From: Gammaproteobacteria bacterium
Lineage (GTDB): Bacteria; Pseudomonadota; Gammaproteobacteria; Granulosicoccales; Granulosicoccaceae
Direction: 5' to 3'
Length of the DNA: 62,249 nt
Assembly: GCA_002746645.1 (NCBI GenBank)
Contig: PDPU01000038.1
Coordinates: 1 to 62,249 of the forward strand
The notes under the pieces were generated by a model. That model was not told the origin of the DNA. It made no database searches and saw nothing but the letters and a program-made list of their open reading frames with translations. Within the stretch, counting starts at the first letter, position 1. The number at the start of each line of letters is the position of its first letter. Below are positions 54,425 to 62,249 of the stretch, in pieces. Position numbers and translations under genes: made by a program.

Positions 54425-55873
54425 TCAAGTGTCTCGTCGCTCGGGCAGGATTCGTCCCGCGTCCATCGTGATGACCCGGTCGGTCAGCCATTCGAGGAAC
54501 GCGCCGTCATGGCTGACGATGAGCACGGCGGCGCCACTGTCCGCCGCTTCCCGCAGCAGCTTTCCCACCCGCCAGGTGGACGGGCTGTCCAGAGCGCTCG
54601 TGGGTTCGTCCGCGACGATCAGAACGGGCCGGGTCATGGTCGCGCGGGCAAGGGCAGCGCGCTGGCACTGGCCCACCGACAGTTCGGCGGGGCGGGCCGA
54701 TGGGTCGAGATTGCCAAGCCCGACCCTTGCCATGGCGTCGAGCGCTCTGGCCCGGCGTTCGCTGCGCCTTGTTCGCGGGTGTCCGGGAGCGGTGAGTGGT
54801 TCGGAGATGGAGCGCCAGATCGGCCAGTGCGGTACCAGGCTGCCGACCGGATCCTGGAAGACCGGCAGTACGGCGCCGGGGCGATGCAGACTGTCGGCAC
54901 GCCGGATGGTGCCGCCCGAGGGTTGCTCGATGCCCATCGCCATGCGCAGCAACGTCGACTTTCCGCACCCTGACGGCCCCTGGACACCGACGATTTCGCC
55001 GGCACCGATCGTCATGTCGGTTGAACTCAGCGCCTGCACGCGTCCGCGGTCGTAGCTGACCGATACACCTTCGAAGGCGAGCAGTGGCGTGCACGCCGAC
55101 GCCGGGGGCGAGTCGCGTGGCGGCAGGGGAGCAAGCGCGGCGAGCAGACGACGGGTTTCCTCGTGTCGGGGCGCGCTCTGCAGCTGCTCAGGAGTGCCCT
55201 GTTCCACGAGTTTCCCTGCATGCAGTACGCCCACGCGGTCGGCGTTGCGTAGAACCAGACCGATGTCGTGGCTGATCAGCACCACGGCGGCGCCGAGGGC
55301 GCGCAGTGCTTCCAGTACCGATTGCGAGCGATCCGCATCGAGGGCGCTGGTGGGTTCGTCGGCAATCAGCAGCGGCGGGTCGAGTGCACCGGCAGCCGCG
55401 ATGGAGGCGCGCTGCAGCATGCCGCCGCTCCAGGTGTGCGGGTGCTGGTGCAGGCGGTGGCTCGCGTCCATGACGCCGAGGCCATCGAGACGCGCGGTCA
55501 CTTCCGACCAGGACACCGCCAGCCCATGGCATCGCCAGGCTTCGGCCACATGATCGCCCACGGTTCGCAGGGGGTCGCAGCCGGCCCACGGGTTCTGGGC
55601 CACGAAGCCAAGCTGCCGTCCCCAGACCCTGCGCCATGCGGCGGACGAGGCGCCACTCATCTCCTGCCCGTCCAGCCAGACTTCGCCGGTGACGGAAGTG
55701 CCGTGCTGGTGCAGGCCCATGAGGGCTCTTGCAACCGTCGTCTTGCCCGCTCCGGAACAACCCACGAGCGCGAAGCATTCTCCGGGCTCGACGTGGAACG
55801 AAATGCCGCTGATCGGCGCCACCCCGCCGGGATAGGTGACCGTGAGGTTCCTGCATGTCAGTACCGCTGCCAT
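54425..55873 (-). CDS. Fused double ATPase of Dpp/Nik/Opp-type ABC importer
   Basis: A 482-residue protein with two complete nucleotide-binding domains. First (residues 1-240): Walker [10 protein letters not shown], signature WSGGMLQRA, Walker [13 protein letters not shown]. Second (265-475): Walker [10 protein letters not shown], weak signature LSVGQCQRA, Walker [13 protein letters not shown] and SHDGAFLEW. It replaces the separate D and F ATPases of oligopeptide/nickel importers. Its ATG follows the permease stop directly (TGA-ATG). Last gene of the B12-controlled operon. Confidence 0.9.
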   Translation of the reverse strand: MAAVLTCRNLTVTYPGGVAPISGISFHVEPGECFALVGCSGAGKTTVARALMGLHQHGTSVTGEVWLDGQEMSGASSAAWRRVWGRQLGFVAQNPWAGCDPLRTVGDHVAEAWRCHGLAVSWSEVTARLDGLGVMDASHRLHQHPHTWSGGMLQRASIAAAGALDPPLLIADEPTSALDADRSQSVLEALRALGAAVVLISHDIGLVLRNADRVGVLHAGKLVEQGTPEQLQSAPRHEETRRLLAALAPLPPRDSPPASACTPLLAFEGVSVSYDRGRVQALSSTDMTIGAGEIVGVQGPSGCGKSTLLRMAMGIEQPSGGTIRRADSLHRPGAVLPVFQDPVGSLVPHWPIWRSISEPLTAPGHPRTRRSERRARALDAMARVGLGNLDPSARPAELSVGQCQRAALARATMTRPVLIVADEPTSALDSPSTWRVGKLLREAADSGAAVLIVSHDGAFLEWLTDRVITMDAGRILPERRDT

Positions 55874-56803
55874 TCAGTGGCGACCCGTGCCGGTCGCGTC
55901 GCGCAGGGCGTTGCCGATGAGGTTGGCCGATAATACTGATAAAAAAATCAGCATTGCCGGAGCGATCAGAAGCCACGGTGCCAGCGTGAAGTAGAGTCGT
56001 GATTCCGCCAGCAACATGCCCCACTCGGCATGCGGGGGCTGCACGCCAAGTCCGAGGAAGGAGAAACCGGAGATGGCGCTGATCATGCCACCGAGGGCCA
56101 GGCTTGCAACCACACCGACCTGAAGCGCCACGCCGGGCAGGATATGCCCCGCGATGATGCGCCAGCGGGGGATGCCGGCCATGCGTGCGGCCAGCACGTG
56201 AGGCCTTTGCCGTGCGTCCAGCGAGAGCGAGCGCGCCAGCCGCGCATACCAGGCCCAGTCGGCGATGATGAGCGCGACCAGCAGGTTGACGAAACCGGGG
56301 CCCAGCAGGCCGAGAATGGCGAAGGCCAGCACCAGTCCCGGCAGGGTCATGACGATGTCGGTGATCCGCATGAGCAGGGTGTCGGTCAGACCCCCGGCAA
56401 GGCCTGCCAGCGTACCGACAACGAGTCCGATGAAGAACACCGCGGCCAGCACCAGTACGGCCGCACCGATCGAACGGTGCGCGCCGTCCATGCAGCGACT
56501 GAACATGTCGCGCCCCGTGGCATCGGTACCGAAGGGGTGGGTGAGGTTCGGCGCTGCCAGGGCGCGAGCGTAGTCGGGCACGTTCGGGTCATGGGGTGGC
56601 CAGAACGCGCCCACAAGGGCGAAGAGCAGCAGTGCCCCGCCGAGCAGTATGCCGGCGCGTCCCCCGCGGTGATGCCACAGTCGTGTCAGCAGCCTGCGGC
56701 TGACGGGCTGGTTGTCGGGTCGGCTGACAGCACCGATGACGGTTGGGGTGGTTTCCTCGGGTCGGGCGGCTGCCTCGGGTCGGGTGATCTCGAGCAGGTT
56801 CAT
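55874..56803 (-). CDS. ABC importer permease, DppC/NikC-like
   Basis: A 309-residue permease. A 55-residue cytoplasmic tail precedes the first segment (AGILLGGALLLFALVGAFWP); then HDPNVPDYARALAAPNLTHP, FGTDATGRDMFSR, which is the family motif, segments near VLVLAAVFFIGLVVG and LMRITDIVMTLPGLVLAFAI, and the ATPase-contact loop VLAARMAGIPRWRIIAGHIL. The ATG overlaps the previous permease stop (ATGA). Pairs with the DppB-like protein. Confidence 0.92.
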   Translation of the reverse strand: MNLLEITRPEAAARPEETTPTVIGAVSRPDNQPVSRRLLTRLWHHRGGRAGILLGGALLLFALVGAFWPPHDPNVPDYARALAAPNLTHPFGTDATGRDMFSRCMDGAHRSIGAAVLVLAAVFFIGLVVGTLAGLAGGLTDTLLMRITDIVMTLPGLVLAFAILGLLGPGFVNLLVALIIADWAWYARLARSLSLDARQRPHVLAARMAGIPRWRIIAGHILPGVALQVGVVASLALGGMISAISGFSFLGLGVQPPHAEWGMLLAESRLYFTLAPWLLIAPAMLIFLSVLSANLIGNALRDATGTGRH

Positions 56804-57774
56804 GCGCTCTGGTTCCGCAGGCGGGGATCAATGACGATCGCGCACAGATCCACGAGCAACGCAGCCACGACGTATGACAGCGCGGCAATCAGCACATAGG
56901 CCTGTATGACCGGATAGTTGCGTGCCGTCAGTGCTTCCAGCAGATAGGCACCGAGTCCGGGCCAGGTGAAGATGGTTTCGATCAAAGGGGCGCCGCCGAT
57001 CAGCGCGCCGACGCTGAGTCCGATGGCGGTCAGGAACGGCAGCAGTGCATTGGGCAGGGCATGACGCAGCAGGATGCGCTGCCGGCTCGCACCGCGGGCA
57101 CGCGCGACGTCGGCATAGCCACTGGCCATCGCTTCGAGCAGTCCGGCGCGCAGCAGCTGGGTCCAGCTTGCGGCACGATCCAGCCCGATGATGAAACCCG
57201 GTACCAGCGCGGCCGACAGGGTGACGTCCGACAGGACTCGGCCGACCTGGAATCCGACCACCACGAAGCTCAGCGCCAGCAGTGCGAACACGAAGGTGGG
57301 CAGGGCGGCCCCGATCTGAGTGTAGAAGCGAATCAGCCGGTCAGGCCAACGGCCTTCGAAACCCGCCGCCACAAGGGCAAACACGAGTGACAGAACGATG
57401 GAAAAGACCAGTGCGAGGCCCAGAAGCAGCACTGTGGCAGGCAGCCGTTCCATGATCTCCTGCGTCACCGGAGCCTGACTGGTGAAGCTCTGGCCGAAAT
57501 CGCCCTGCATCACGCGGCCCAGCCACAGGCGGAACTGCACCCAGAGCGGATCGTCGAGTCCGAGTTCGGCATGGGTGGCGGCGATTTCCGCCGGGGTCGG
57601 TTCCTGAATCCCGCGGGCCATCAGCACCCGTGTGGCAACGTCTCCCGGTGCCAGCGGCAGCAGCGCCCAGACGATCACGCTGGCGGCAAGGGCCGTCAGC
57701 GCCGCCTGCATGACACGCCGGAGCACGGCGACGACCATGCCGCCGTGCCCGTATCGCCTTGCGCGGGTGCTCAC
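56800..57774 (-). CDS. ABC importer permease, DppB/NikB-like
   Basis: About 324 residues from a GTG overlapping the binding-protein stop (GTGA). First membrane segment MQAALTALAASVIVWALLPL, then LAPGDVATRVLMARG, GLDDPLWVQFRLWLGRVMQG, DFGQSFTSQAPVTQEIMERL and the ATPase-contact loop GYADVARARGASRQRILLRH, ending in PLIETIFTWPGLGAYLLEAL. All are standard for the family. A more upstream in-frame GTG exists but the overlap start is better supported. Confidence 0.9.
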   Translation of the reverse strand: MSTRARRYGHGGMVVAVLRRVMQAALTALAASVIVWALLPLAPGDVATRVLMARGIQEPTPAEIAATHAELGLDDPLWVQFRLWLGRVMQGDFGQSFTSQAPVTQEIMERLPATVLLLGLALVFSIVLSLVFALVAAGFEGRWPDRLIRFYTQIGAALPTFVFALLALSFVVVGFQVGRVLSDVTLSAALVPGFIIGLDRAASWTQLLRAGLLEAMASGYADVARARGASRQRILLRHALPNALLPFLTAIGLSVGALIGGAPLIETIFTWPGLGAYLLEALTARNYPVIQAYVLIAALSYVVAALLVDLCAIVIDPRLRNQSA

Positions 57775-59294
57775 TGGTTCGGCGCGGTGTCCCACTTGAT
57801 GTGGTTCCATGCAACTGCCGGCACGTAGTCCGACCACGCGTCACTGACCAGGGCCCGCTCCTTCAGGAACGTCAGGTTGAAGATGTAGGGATCGGTTTCG
57901 GCCAGTATCTGCTGGAGTTCGCGGAGCATCTCATTGCGCTTGTCTTCGTCCATGGTCACGTTGAGGGCTTCGATCAGTCTCTGCGCCCGGTTGTTGCAGT
58001 AGTCGGCATAGTTGCGATCACCATCGCAGGCCACGTACTGGTTGAGGAAGGAACTTACCGAACCGACCGTCGCCGTACCCGTGGCCGACAGGGCAAGATC
58101 CCATTGCACGAGGTCGTTCATGGCGGCTTCCTTGACGCTGTCCACCGACACGATCTTCGACCCGACACCGATTGCGGCGAGGTAGGACTGCATGGCGTTG
58201 GAGAGCGGCACGAGGTCGGGCTGCTGCGGGTAGATCATGATCGTTACCGACAGTGTCTTGCCGTCTCGGGTGCGGGTATCGCCGTCTCGCTTCCAGCCTG
58301 CTTCATCGAGAAGGGCGTTGGCTTCGTCGGGATCGTAGCGGTAGTTTTCCACCGCGTAGGGGAACCGTGGGTTGTAGAGGCTGGTTGCGGGCGCCTTTGC
58401 CCCATGGAAGACCGCGTTCGCGATCTCGTCATAGTTCATGGCCAGCATCACCGCCCGACGCACCGCGATTTCCTCGAAAACGCCGTTGTTGACGTCCATG
58501 AACCCGAGAAAACCCCCGGTCGACACCGGGCCGAGAGCGAGATTCAGATTGGGTGTCTTCTTGAAGACCGGGAAGGCGGCCGTGGGCGGGTAGAGGGCAA
58601 TGTCCACCTCGCCATTTTGAACCGCCAGAATGCGGGCGTTGGGGTCCGTGACGAAGCGAAGCTCGACGCCGGCCATGGCCGGAACCCCGCGCCAGTAGTC
58701 GTCGTAGCGCTCGGCAATCATGCGTTGGTCATTGAGGTCCATCAGCTTGTAGGGTCCTGTATGAATACCCGCCCCTTCAAGCGCCTCGAAATCGTCACCG
58801 GCAGCCAGTACCGGTTCGACGTCGATGATCATCAGGCGGCTTTCATGAGCCAGGATGTTCGGAAACTCGGGTACCGGTACGCCTGTCTCGACGGTGATCT
58901 CACGCTCGCCGGTCTGGCTGAAGGTGGCTTCGACAGGCAGGACTGCCTGAGTGCCGCTGTTGCGCTGGCGGTGGTACTCGATGGCGGCCAGAACCGCGGG
59001 CACATCCATCGGTTTGCCGTTCTGGAAGGTCACACCGTCGTGGATGGTGATGACCCAGGTGATGTCATTCACCCGTTCGAGGCTTTCCGCAAGCCAGGGG
59101 GTGATGGTGCCGTCGGGCTGGAACTTCATCAGCAACTCGCCCTGACCGAACTCCTGCATCCAGAAGCCTTCGTTCACCGGATCCATCGAGTCGATCTTGA
59201 AGCTGGTGGCCATGCGGATGATGTCGTCTGCGGCCGCGAGCGGCAGTGCCGCAAGGGCGAGTGCGCCGCCAAGGACAAGGGGTTTGAGGTTCAT
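57771..59294 (-). CDS. ABC importer substrate-binding protein, family 5 (peptide/nickel type)
   Basis: A 507-residue periplasmic protein with signal peptide (LVLGGALALAALPLAAA). Family 5 features: MATSFKIDSMDPVNEGFWMQ, PWLAESLERVNDITWVITIH, DGVTFQNGKPMDVPAVLAAI, TGPYKLMDLNDQRMIAERYD and VRRAVMLAMNYDEIANAVFH, with Cys residues late in the chain (ACDGDRNYADYCNNRA). Family 5 proteins bind peptides, haem or metal chelates. The riboswitch and the CbiX-like first gene point to cobalt or a cobalt chelate. Fifteen nt after that gene. Confidence 0.9.
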   Translation of the reverse strand: MNLKPLVLGGALALAALPLAAADDIIRMATSFKIDSMDPVNEGFWMQEFGQGELLMKFQPDGTITPWLAESLERVNDITWVITIHDGVTFQNGKPMDVPAVLAAIEYHRQRNSGTQAVLPVEATFSQTGEREITVETGVPVPEFPNILAHESRLMIIDVEPVLAAGDDFEALEGAGIHTGPYKLMDLNDQRMIAERYDDYWRGVPAMAGVELRFVTDPNARILAVQNGEVDIALYPPTAAFPVFKKTPNLNLALGPVSTGGFLGFMDVNNGVFEEIAVRRAVMLAMNYDEIANAVFHGAKAPATSLYNPRFPYAVENYRYDPDEANALLDEAGWKRDGDTRTRDGKTLSVTIMIYPQQPDLVPLSNAMQSYLAAIGVGSKIVSVDSVKEAAMNDLVQWDLALSATGTATVGSVSSFLNQYVACDGDRNYADYCNNRAQRLIEALNVTMDEDKRNEMLRELQQILAETDPYIFNLTFLKERALVSDAWSDYVPAVAWNHIKWDTAPNQ

Positions 59295-59309
59295 GCAGTC
59301 GTCTCCTGT

Positions 59310-60239
59310 TCAGTGGGATGAATTCTGGGTGGATGAAGTGACAGTGACAATGTGTGAGGTCTCGCTGGTCGAGGCGTCGGTGGGTGGTGCAGCTTCGGCG
59401 GATGTGTCAGCAGGTTGGACGTCAGTGGGTAGTGCGTGAGTGGGCGGGATTCCGCCCGGCAGGACTGCACCCGGCAAGGGCACACGGGTGGCCTTCGCTG
59501 TGTGGAATCTCAGATCGTCCGCCGTGCCGACGTCGAGCAGCACCTCCCGCACGAAGCGTCGCGTCGCGCTTCGGTCCGGCAGGCGATACCAGTAGCCGTG
59601 GGGGTAAAGTGCCAGTACCGGGCCGCGGTTGCAGGGGTAGAGACAGCCGGTGCGCGTGGTGAGGCAGCGACCGTCAATGCCGGCAGCTTTCAGTTCTTCC
59701 TTCAGCAGGTGGGTGAAGGAGGCCGCGCCATGAATCGCACAGCGCGGGCCGGTGCAGACCAGCAGATGGAATTCGAAATCGGGCGGGTCGGTCCAGCCGG
59801 GTTTGCCCAGACGTGGCGTCACGCCTTCGATCGGCGTGGGCGGGGTGGGGTGGCTGAACGCAGAGGCCGCGAAGGCGGCAAGTGCCTCGGGGTCGGTGGC
59901 CGGATCCGGGCCGAGTTCCAGTTGGGTGTCGGCGTTGTTGCCGCGCGTGCGCCAGTCCGCCATGACACCGGGTAACCAGGCGAGCAGCCCTTCGGGAAAC
60001 GGTATGCCCAGGGGCTGGACACGGATGCGTCGCCAGCCCGTTGCGCGCATCTCGTCGAGTGTTGCAATGAGGTCTGGCCCGGTGCCTTCCAGGCGGATCA
60101 GTCGGGACGGGCAGGGTGCTGCACGCACGGCAGCGTCCTGCAGACGAACCAGCGCCCGCCGACTCAGCATCTGAGCGGACACCACGAACAGCACCGCATC
60201 GGCTTCACCCGGTTTCAGGGTTTCGGCCCGTGATTCCAT
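59310..60239 (-). CDS. CbiX/SirB-like domain fused to thioredoxin-like [2Fe-2S] ferredoxin
   Basis: A 309-residue cytoplasmic protein. Residues about 15-110 resemble the small chelatase fold (DAVLFVVSAQMLSRRALVRL; WRRIRVQPLGIPFPEGLLAW). Residues 155-240 are a [2Fe-2S] ferredoxin: FHLLVCTGPRCAIHGAASFT, then TRTGCLYPCNRGPVLALYPH and GYWYRL, with the expected Cys set (CTGPRC and CLYPC). The C-terminal 50 residues are low-complexity Ala/Thr/Pro. The conserved catalytic His residues of CbiX are not obvious, so insertion of cobalt into a corrinoid is uncertain. GGAAG precedes the ATG. It is the first gene after the cobalamin riboswitch. Confidence 0.75.
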   Translation of the reverse strand: MESRAETLKPGEADAVLFVVSAQMLSRRALVRLQDAAVRAAPCPSRLIRLEGTGPDLIATLDEMRATGWRRIRVQPLGIPFPEGLLAWLPGVMADWRTRGNNADTQLELGPDPATDPEALAAFAASAFSHPTPPTPIEGVTPRLGKPGWTDPPDFEFHLLVCTGPRCAIHGAASFTHLLKEELKAAGIDGRCLTTRTGCLYPCNRGPVLALYPHGYWYRLPDRSATRRFVREVLLDVGTADDLRFHTAKATRVPLPGAVLPGGIPPTHALPTDVQPADTSAEAAPPTDASTSETSHIVTVTSSTQNSSH

Positions 60240-60344
60240 TGCATCTTCCCCGGCAGCGCGCGGGGCAAGGGAATACCGTGGCGGCCTGTCCAGCAGGTCA
60301 GGTCGGTTCTTCCCCGGGCGCCCCGCCCAGTTTCTGTTGCGAAC

Positions 60345-60525
60345 ACGATGGCAGGTCTCCTGACTTGCGGGTCATTGCATGCCGTCCCTTCCCGGATTTC
60401 TCGATCCAGTGGTCTTGACGGGTGGCTCGCCGCTTACAGTTGCGGGGGCAGTCACGGAATTGAAGCCGGATGGCGGCTTCGCACCGTGTTCCCTTTTCAT
60501 CTCGTCGGTCGTGGTGACCTCGGAG
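60345..60525 (-). ncRNA. Cobalamin riboswitch
   Basis: Reading the minus strand, the 5' side holds GGGAACACGGTGC (60493-60481), the central block CGTGACTGCCCCCGCAACTG then TAAGCGGCGAGCC (about 60457-60423), a CACTGGATCG arm, GGGAAGGG, and the conserved 3' box AAGTCAGGAGACCTGCC (60366-60350). The 5' AGGTC near 60515 can pair with GACCT in that box to close P1. These are the defining conserved segments of the B12 riboswitch. It precedes the CbiX-like gene by about 110 nt, so B12 should repress the operon. Confidence 0.95.
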
Positions 60526-60691
60526 AACCATCGCGAGCATCAGAACACGTGCGGGGCGGTGGTGTCAATCTCTGTGGAATGTTCGCTGGCCGGAGCAATC
60601 CTTTCCCGTCAACTGGCGGATCGTGATTTGTCGTGAAACGGCATTGATCGTGGTTTACGAGCAGATTTTCCGACGAGTGATGTGAAAACGC

Positions 60692-60844
60692 ATGATGAGT
60701 GTTGACGATGGCATTTGCCGCGTGTTCACGCTCGTGAATCTGCATGGCCGCAAGGGTGCGTTGTACATGAAAGCCATCAAGCCTTTTCACAGATTCGTGG
60801 CCACAAAGATCATCGAGCATGCACTGAAGGCAGGGCATGCATAG
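60692..60844 (+). pseudogene. Fragment of a DUF2867-like protein
   Basis: A 50-residue frame (MMSVDDGICRVFTLVNLHGR, then KGALYMKAIKPFHRFVATKI and IEHALKAGHA) closely follows the C-terminal pattern of DUF2867 proteins, in which a strand is followed by G-x-Y-x(5)-PFHR and a terminal amphipathic helix. An in-frame TGA lies 9 bp upstream, so the rest of the gene is missing. It is too short to stand alone and is likely a decayed remnant. Confidence 0.45.
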
Positions 60845-60963
60845 GAGCATGCAATGGTTGAACACCTGAGTCGAGTCGCACTCGGAATCTGTTGCTGGTT
60901 AGTGCAGCCGTACCCGAACTCGACCGACTGTTCGGCAAGTGAAGGGAAAACCCGGCGCGATCG

Positions 60964-61257
60964 TCAGGATGCTATGTCCGTAACAAAAAACTGAACGACT
61001 TCCGTGTGGTTTCCTGCCAGGTAGTCCCTGGTGTGCTCCTTCTCGAAATGCAATTTGAATGCTTCTTCGTCGTCAAATCTCTCCCACAACAGGAAGCGAG
61101 TGTCATCTTCCCTGAGTTGGTGAAGCTCGAAAATCGAGCATCCCTCCTCTTTCAGTGTTTCAGAGCAGAGTTCCATCAGTGCCTGTTTGGCTTCTCTGGC
61201 TCTTGATGTATCTTTCAATTTCAGTTCTGCGGTGACATAGTAGCCTTTCGTGAACAT
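60964..61257 (-). CDS. Antibiotic biosynthesis monooxygenase (ABM)-domain protein
   Basis: A 97-residue dimeric alpha+beta-barrel protein: YYVTAELKLKDTSRAREAKQ, ELCSETLKEEGCSIFELHQL, TRFLLWERFDDEEAFKLHFE, KEHTRDYLAG. This is the YgiN/ABM family, including quinol monooxygenases and small heme or aldehyde enzymes. No cofactor motif is diagnostic. A lone gene in an AT-leaning area, between two decayed or accessory loci. Confidence 0.88.
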   Translation of the reverse strand: MFTKGYYVTAELKLKDTSRAREAKQALMELCSETLKEEGCSIFELHQLREDDTRFLLWERFDDEEAFKLHFEKEHTRDYLAGNHTEVVQFFVTDIAS

Positions 61258-61686
61258 TGTTTACTCCCGATGTCATGAAGGTTCGAATGGTGGTTGCAAC
61301 AGTATCCAGCGAAGAGTCTGCCGGGTAGTTGACAGTTGTCGTTGCCTTTGGTTCCTGCCGCCGGCGTCAGCGCCCGATCTTCGTGCGCGCAGGTCTTGAA
61401 GGTAGCTGTATACCTGAATCAATGAGAGCCGATCGTGTTCGATAGCATCGGTTGCGACTGCAATGGTCCTCCCCGCCATTCAACACTGGCATTCGGCACT
61501 GAGCTGTACAGACGCTGCCGGTTTGCGGTTTGCACCGGCACTCGCTGTCATGATGTGTGATCCGCAGTTGCCGAGGAGGAGGTGAGCAAAGATAACATGG
61601 AAGGCGGCTTTGCTGTATTCGGTTCGCTTGCCGAAAATTCGCCCTGGCGCATTCATTTCAACAACAATCAAATTTGTCAAATTTAC
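61258..61686. other. Spacer with one doubtful small minus-strand ORF
   Basis: A 429-bp stretch. On the minus strand 61273-61479 could encode 68 residues (TDAIEHDRLSLIQVYSYLQD, then a basic tail), but no ribosome site or homology supports it. Before the lipoprotein start, tcaaatttgtcaaattta at 61669-61686 is an AT-rich direct repeat and candidate promoter or operator zone. Nothing firm. Confidence 0.3.
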
Positions 61687-62199
61687 ATGATGAAAAAACT
61701 GGTCATATGTGCTTTTGCACTGGCTTTGGCAGGCTGCGGTTCGTCAAATAGTGGTTCATCCAATGACAATGGAGCCGAGGATTTCGATCCAGTCAAATTT
61801 GAGGTTTCCGGCAATACATTGGTCATGAACGGTGTGATTGACAGCGATGTAAAATCAAGATTGACGAGCGCTCTTGACGCGAATCCCGACGTTACATCCA
61901 TAGTCATGCAGAATGTCGAAGGGTCGGCGGATGACGACGCAAACCTGGACGCAGCCAGACTTGTCAGAGAAAGGCAACTGGATACACTTGTTCCGAGTGA
62001 CGGGCTTGTGGCATCCGGTGGAACCGATTTTTTCCTTTCCGGTGTAAACAGGATCGCTCAGCAAGGAGCAAAGATAGGGGTGCATTCCTGGTCAGGCGGA
62101 GGAATCGATAAGCCAAATGATCTGCCGAAAGATCACATCGAGCATCAGAAGTCATGTCCTTATACACAAATCACGTGCTGTCTTCGAGGCGACGCATGA
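61687..62199 (+). CDS. Lipoprotein with ClpP/crotonase-like fold (COG3904-like), probably C-terminally truncated
   Basis: About 170 residues. Lipoprotein signal MMKKLVICAFALALAGC with a clean lipobox. The mature domain reads FEVSGNTLVMNGVIDSDVKS, TSIVMQNVEGSADDDANLDA, ASGGTDFFLSGVNRIAQQGA and KIGVHSWSGGGID, the pattern of periplasmic ClpP-like proteins in which the Ser/Cys nucleophile precedes the R-x(n)-A-x-GVHS stretch; here GG-T stands at the nucleophile position, so activity is doubtful. After HIEHQK the sequence (SCPYTQITCCLRGDA) no longer resembles the family and stops early; a frameshift or insertion is likely. Start at the first of two ATGs. Confidence 0.6.
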   Translation: MMKKLVICAFALALAGCGSSNSGSSNDNGAEDFDPVKFEVSGNTLVMNGVIDSDVKSRLTSALDANPDVTSIVMQNVEGSADDDANLDAARLVRERQLDTLVPSDGLVASGGTDFFLSGVNRIAQQGAKIGVHSWSGGGIDKPNDLPKDHIEHQKSCPYTQITCCLRGDA

Positions 62200-62249
62200 A
62201 TTTCATGCCGGCGGCGCATGATGCCACCTGTTTCATCCCCTTCCAGATG

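Larger units (their letters stand above)
60240..60963. other. Long spacer holding the cobalamin riboswitch and a degraded gene
   Basis: These 724 bases have no intact gene. The minus-strand half (60345-60525) is the cobalamin riboswitch leader. The plus-strand 60692-60844 is a gene fragment. Three GCATGC palindromes occur at 60817, 60835 and 60847; no function can be assigned. Nothing else was recognised. Confidence 0.6.

Noticed and set aside
60497..60865. A 122-residue minus-strand ORF overlapping the riboswitch
   Set aside because: It runs through conserved riboswitch sequence and has no protein features; the RNA explains the sequence.

Overview
The window is GC-rich chromosomal DNA that reads like a gammaproteobacterium. 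The evidence is a glnA-ntrB-ntrC cluster with an enterobacterial-style NtrC/sigma-54 promoter, class 2 pyrD, holA, asnS, sixA, the liu leucine pathway, and a type IV pilin-like gene. I cannot place it to genus. No rRNA, tRNA or CRISPR array was seen. Gene density is high and many genes overlap by 1-4 bp (ATGA, GTGA, TGATG), so much of the region is translationally coupled operons.

Layout. 1-0.3 kb: the end of an IS1380-type transposase. 0.5-1.35 kb: a lipoprotein with a duplicated domain and a Thr-Asp repeat. 1.5-6.05 kb (minus): an unusual signalling operon of two unknown proteins, a possible roadblock-like protein, a true roadblock/LC7 protein, an Aer-like PAS protein and a PhnD-like binding protein with no signal peptide, followed by sixA. 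6.3-10.3 kb: an accessory patch with a frameshifted nucleotidyltransferase, an AAC(6')-I-type aminoglycoside acetyltransferase, a small membrane protein and an AT-richer ABC exporter. 10.9-17.4 kb (plus): the complete leucine/isovalerate operon liuA-B-D-E-C. 17.4-22.5 kb (minus): a polyamine-type ABC importer whose first permease carries a very large periplasmic insertion, with a divergent class I amidotransferase. 23.4-29.8 kb (minus): a four-gene operon of SNF2/SWIM helicase, exported EndoU nuclease, MscS-type channel and ICMT-like methyltransferase.

30-40 kb: a PstS-like secreted protein, an alpha/beta hydrolase, a Pat-type protein acetyltransferase divergent from an HDAC-family deacetylase, a DHH phosphoesterase, pyrD, holA and asnS. 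40.3-44.1 kb: a pilin-like protein, a UDP-GlcNAc 2-epimerase and two glycosyltransferases. 44.1-47.6 kb: two tandem paralogous secreted proteins of unknown function. 47.8-52.5 kb: glnA-ntrB-ntrC with recognisable control sites. 52.6-54.3 kb: a repeat-rich spacer, a WYL regulator and a GST. 54.4-60.5 kb (minus): a cobalamin-riboswitch-controlled operon encoding a CbiX-like/[2Fe-2S] ferredoxin fusion and a Dpp/Nik-type ABC importer with fused ATPases, best read as cobalt (or corrinoid precursor) acquisition. 60.6-62.2 kb: a gene fragment, an ABM-domain protein and a ClpP-fold lipoprotein that looks truncated.

A recurring theme is short tandem repeats: in-frame 6-, 12- and 15-bp arrays inside three genes, and 15-18 bp tandem duplications sitting on three stop codons. 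The best candidates for undescribed biology are the roadblock/PAS/cytoplasmic-PhnD operon, the helicase-EndoU-MscS operon, the B12-controlled ABC/CbiX operon and the paralogous Fn3-like secreted pair.
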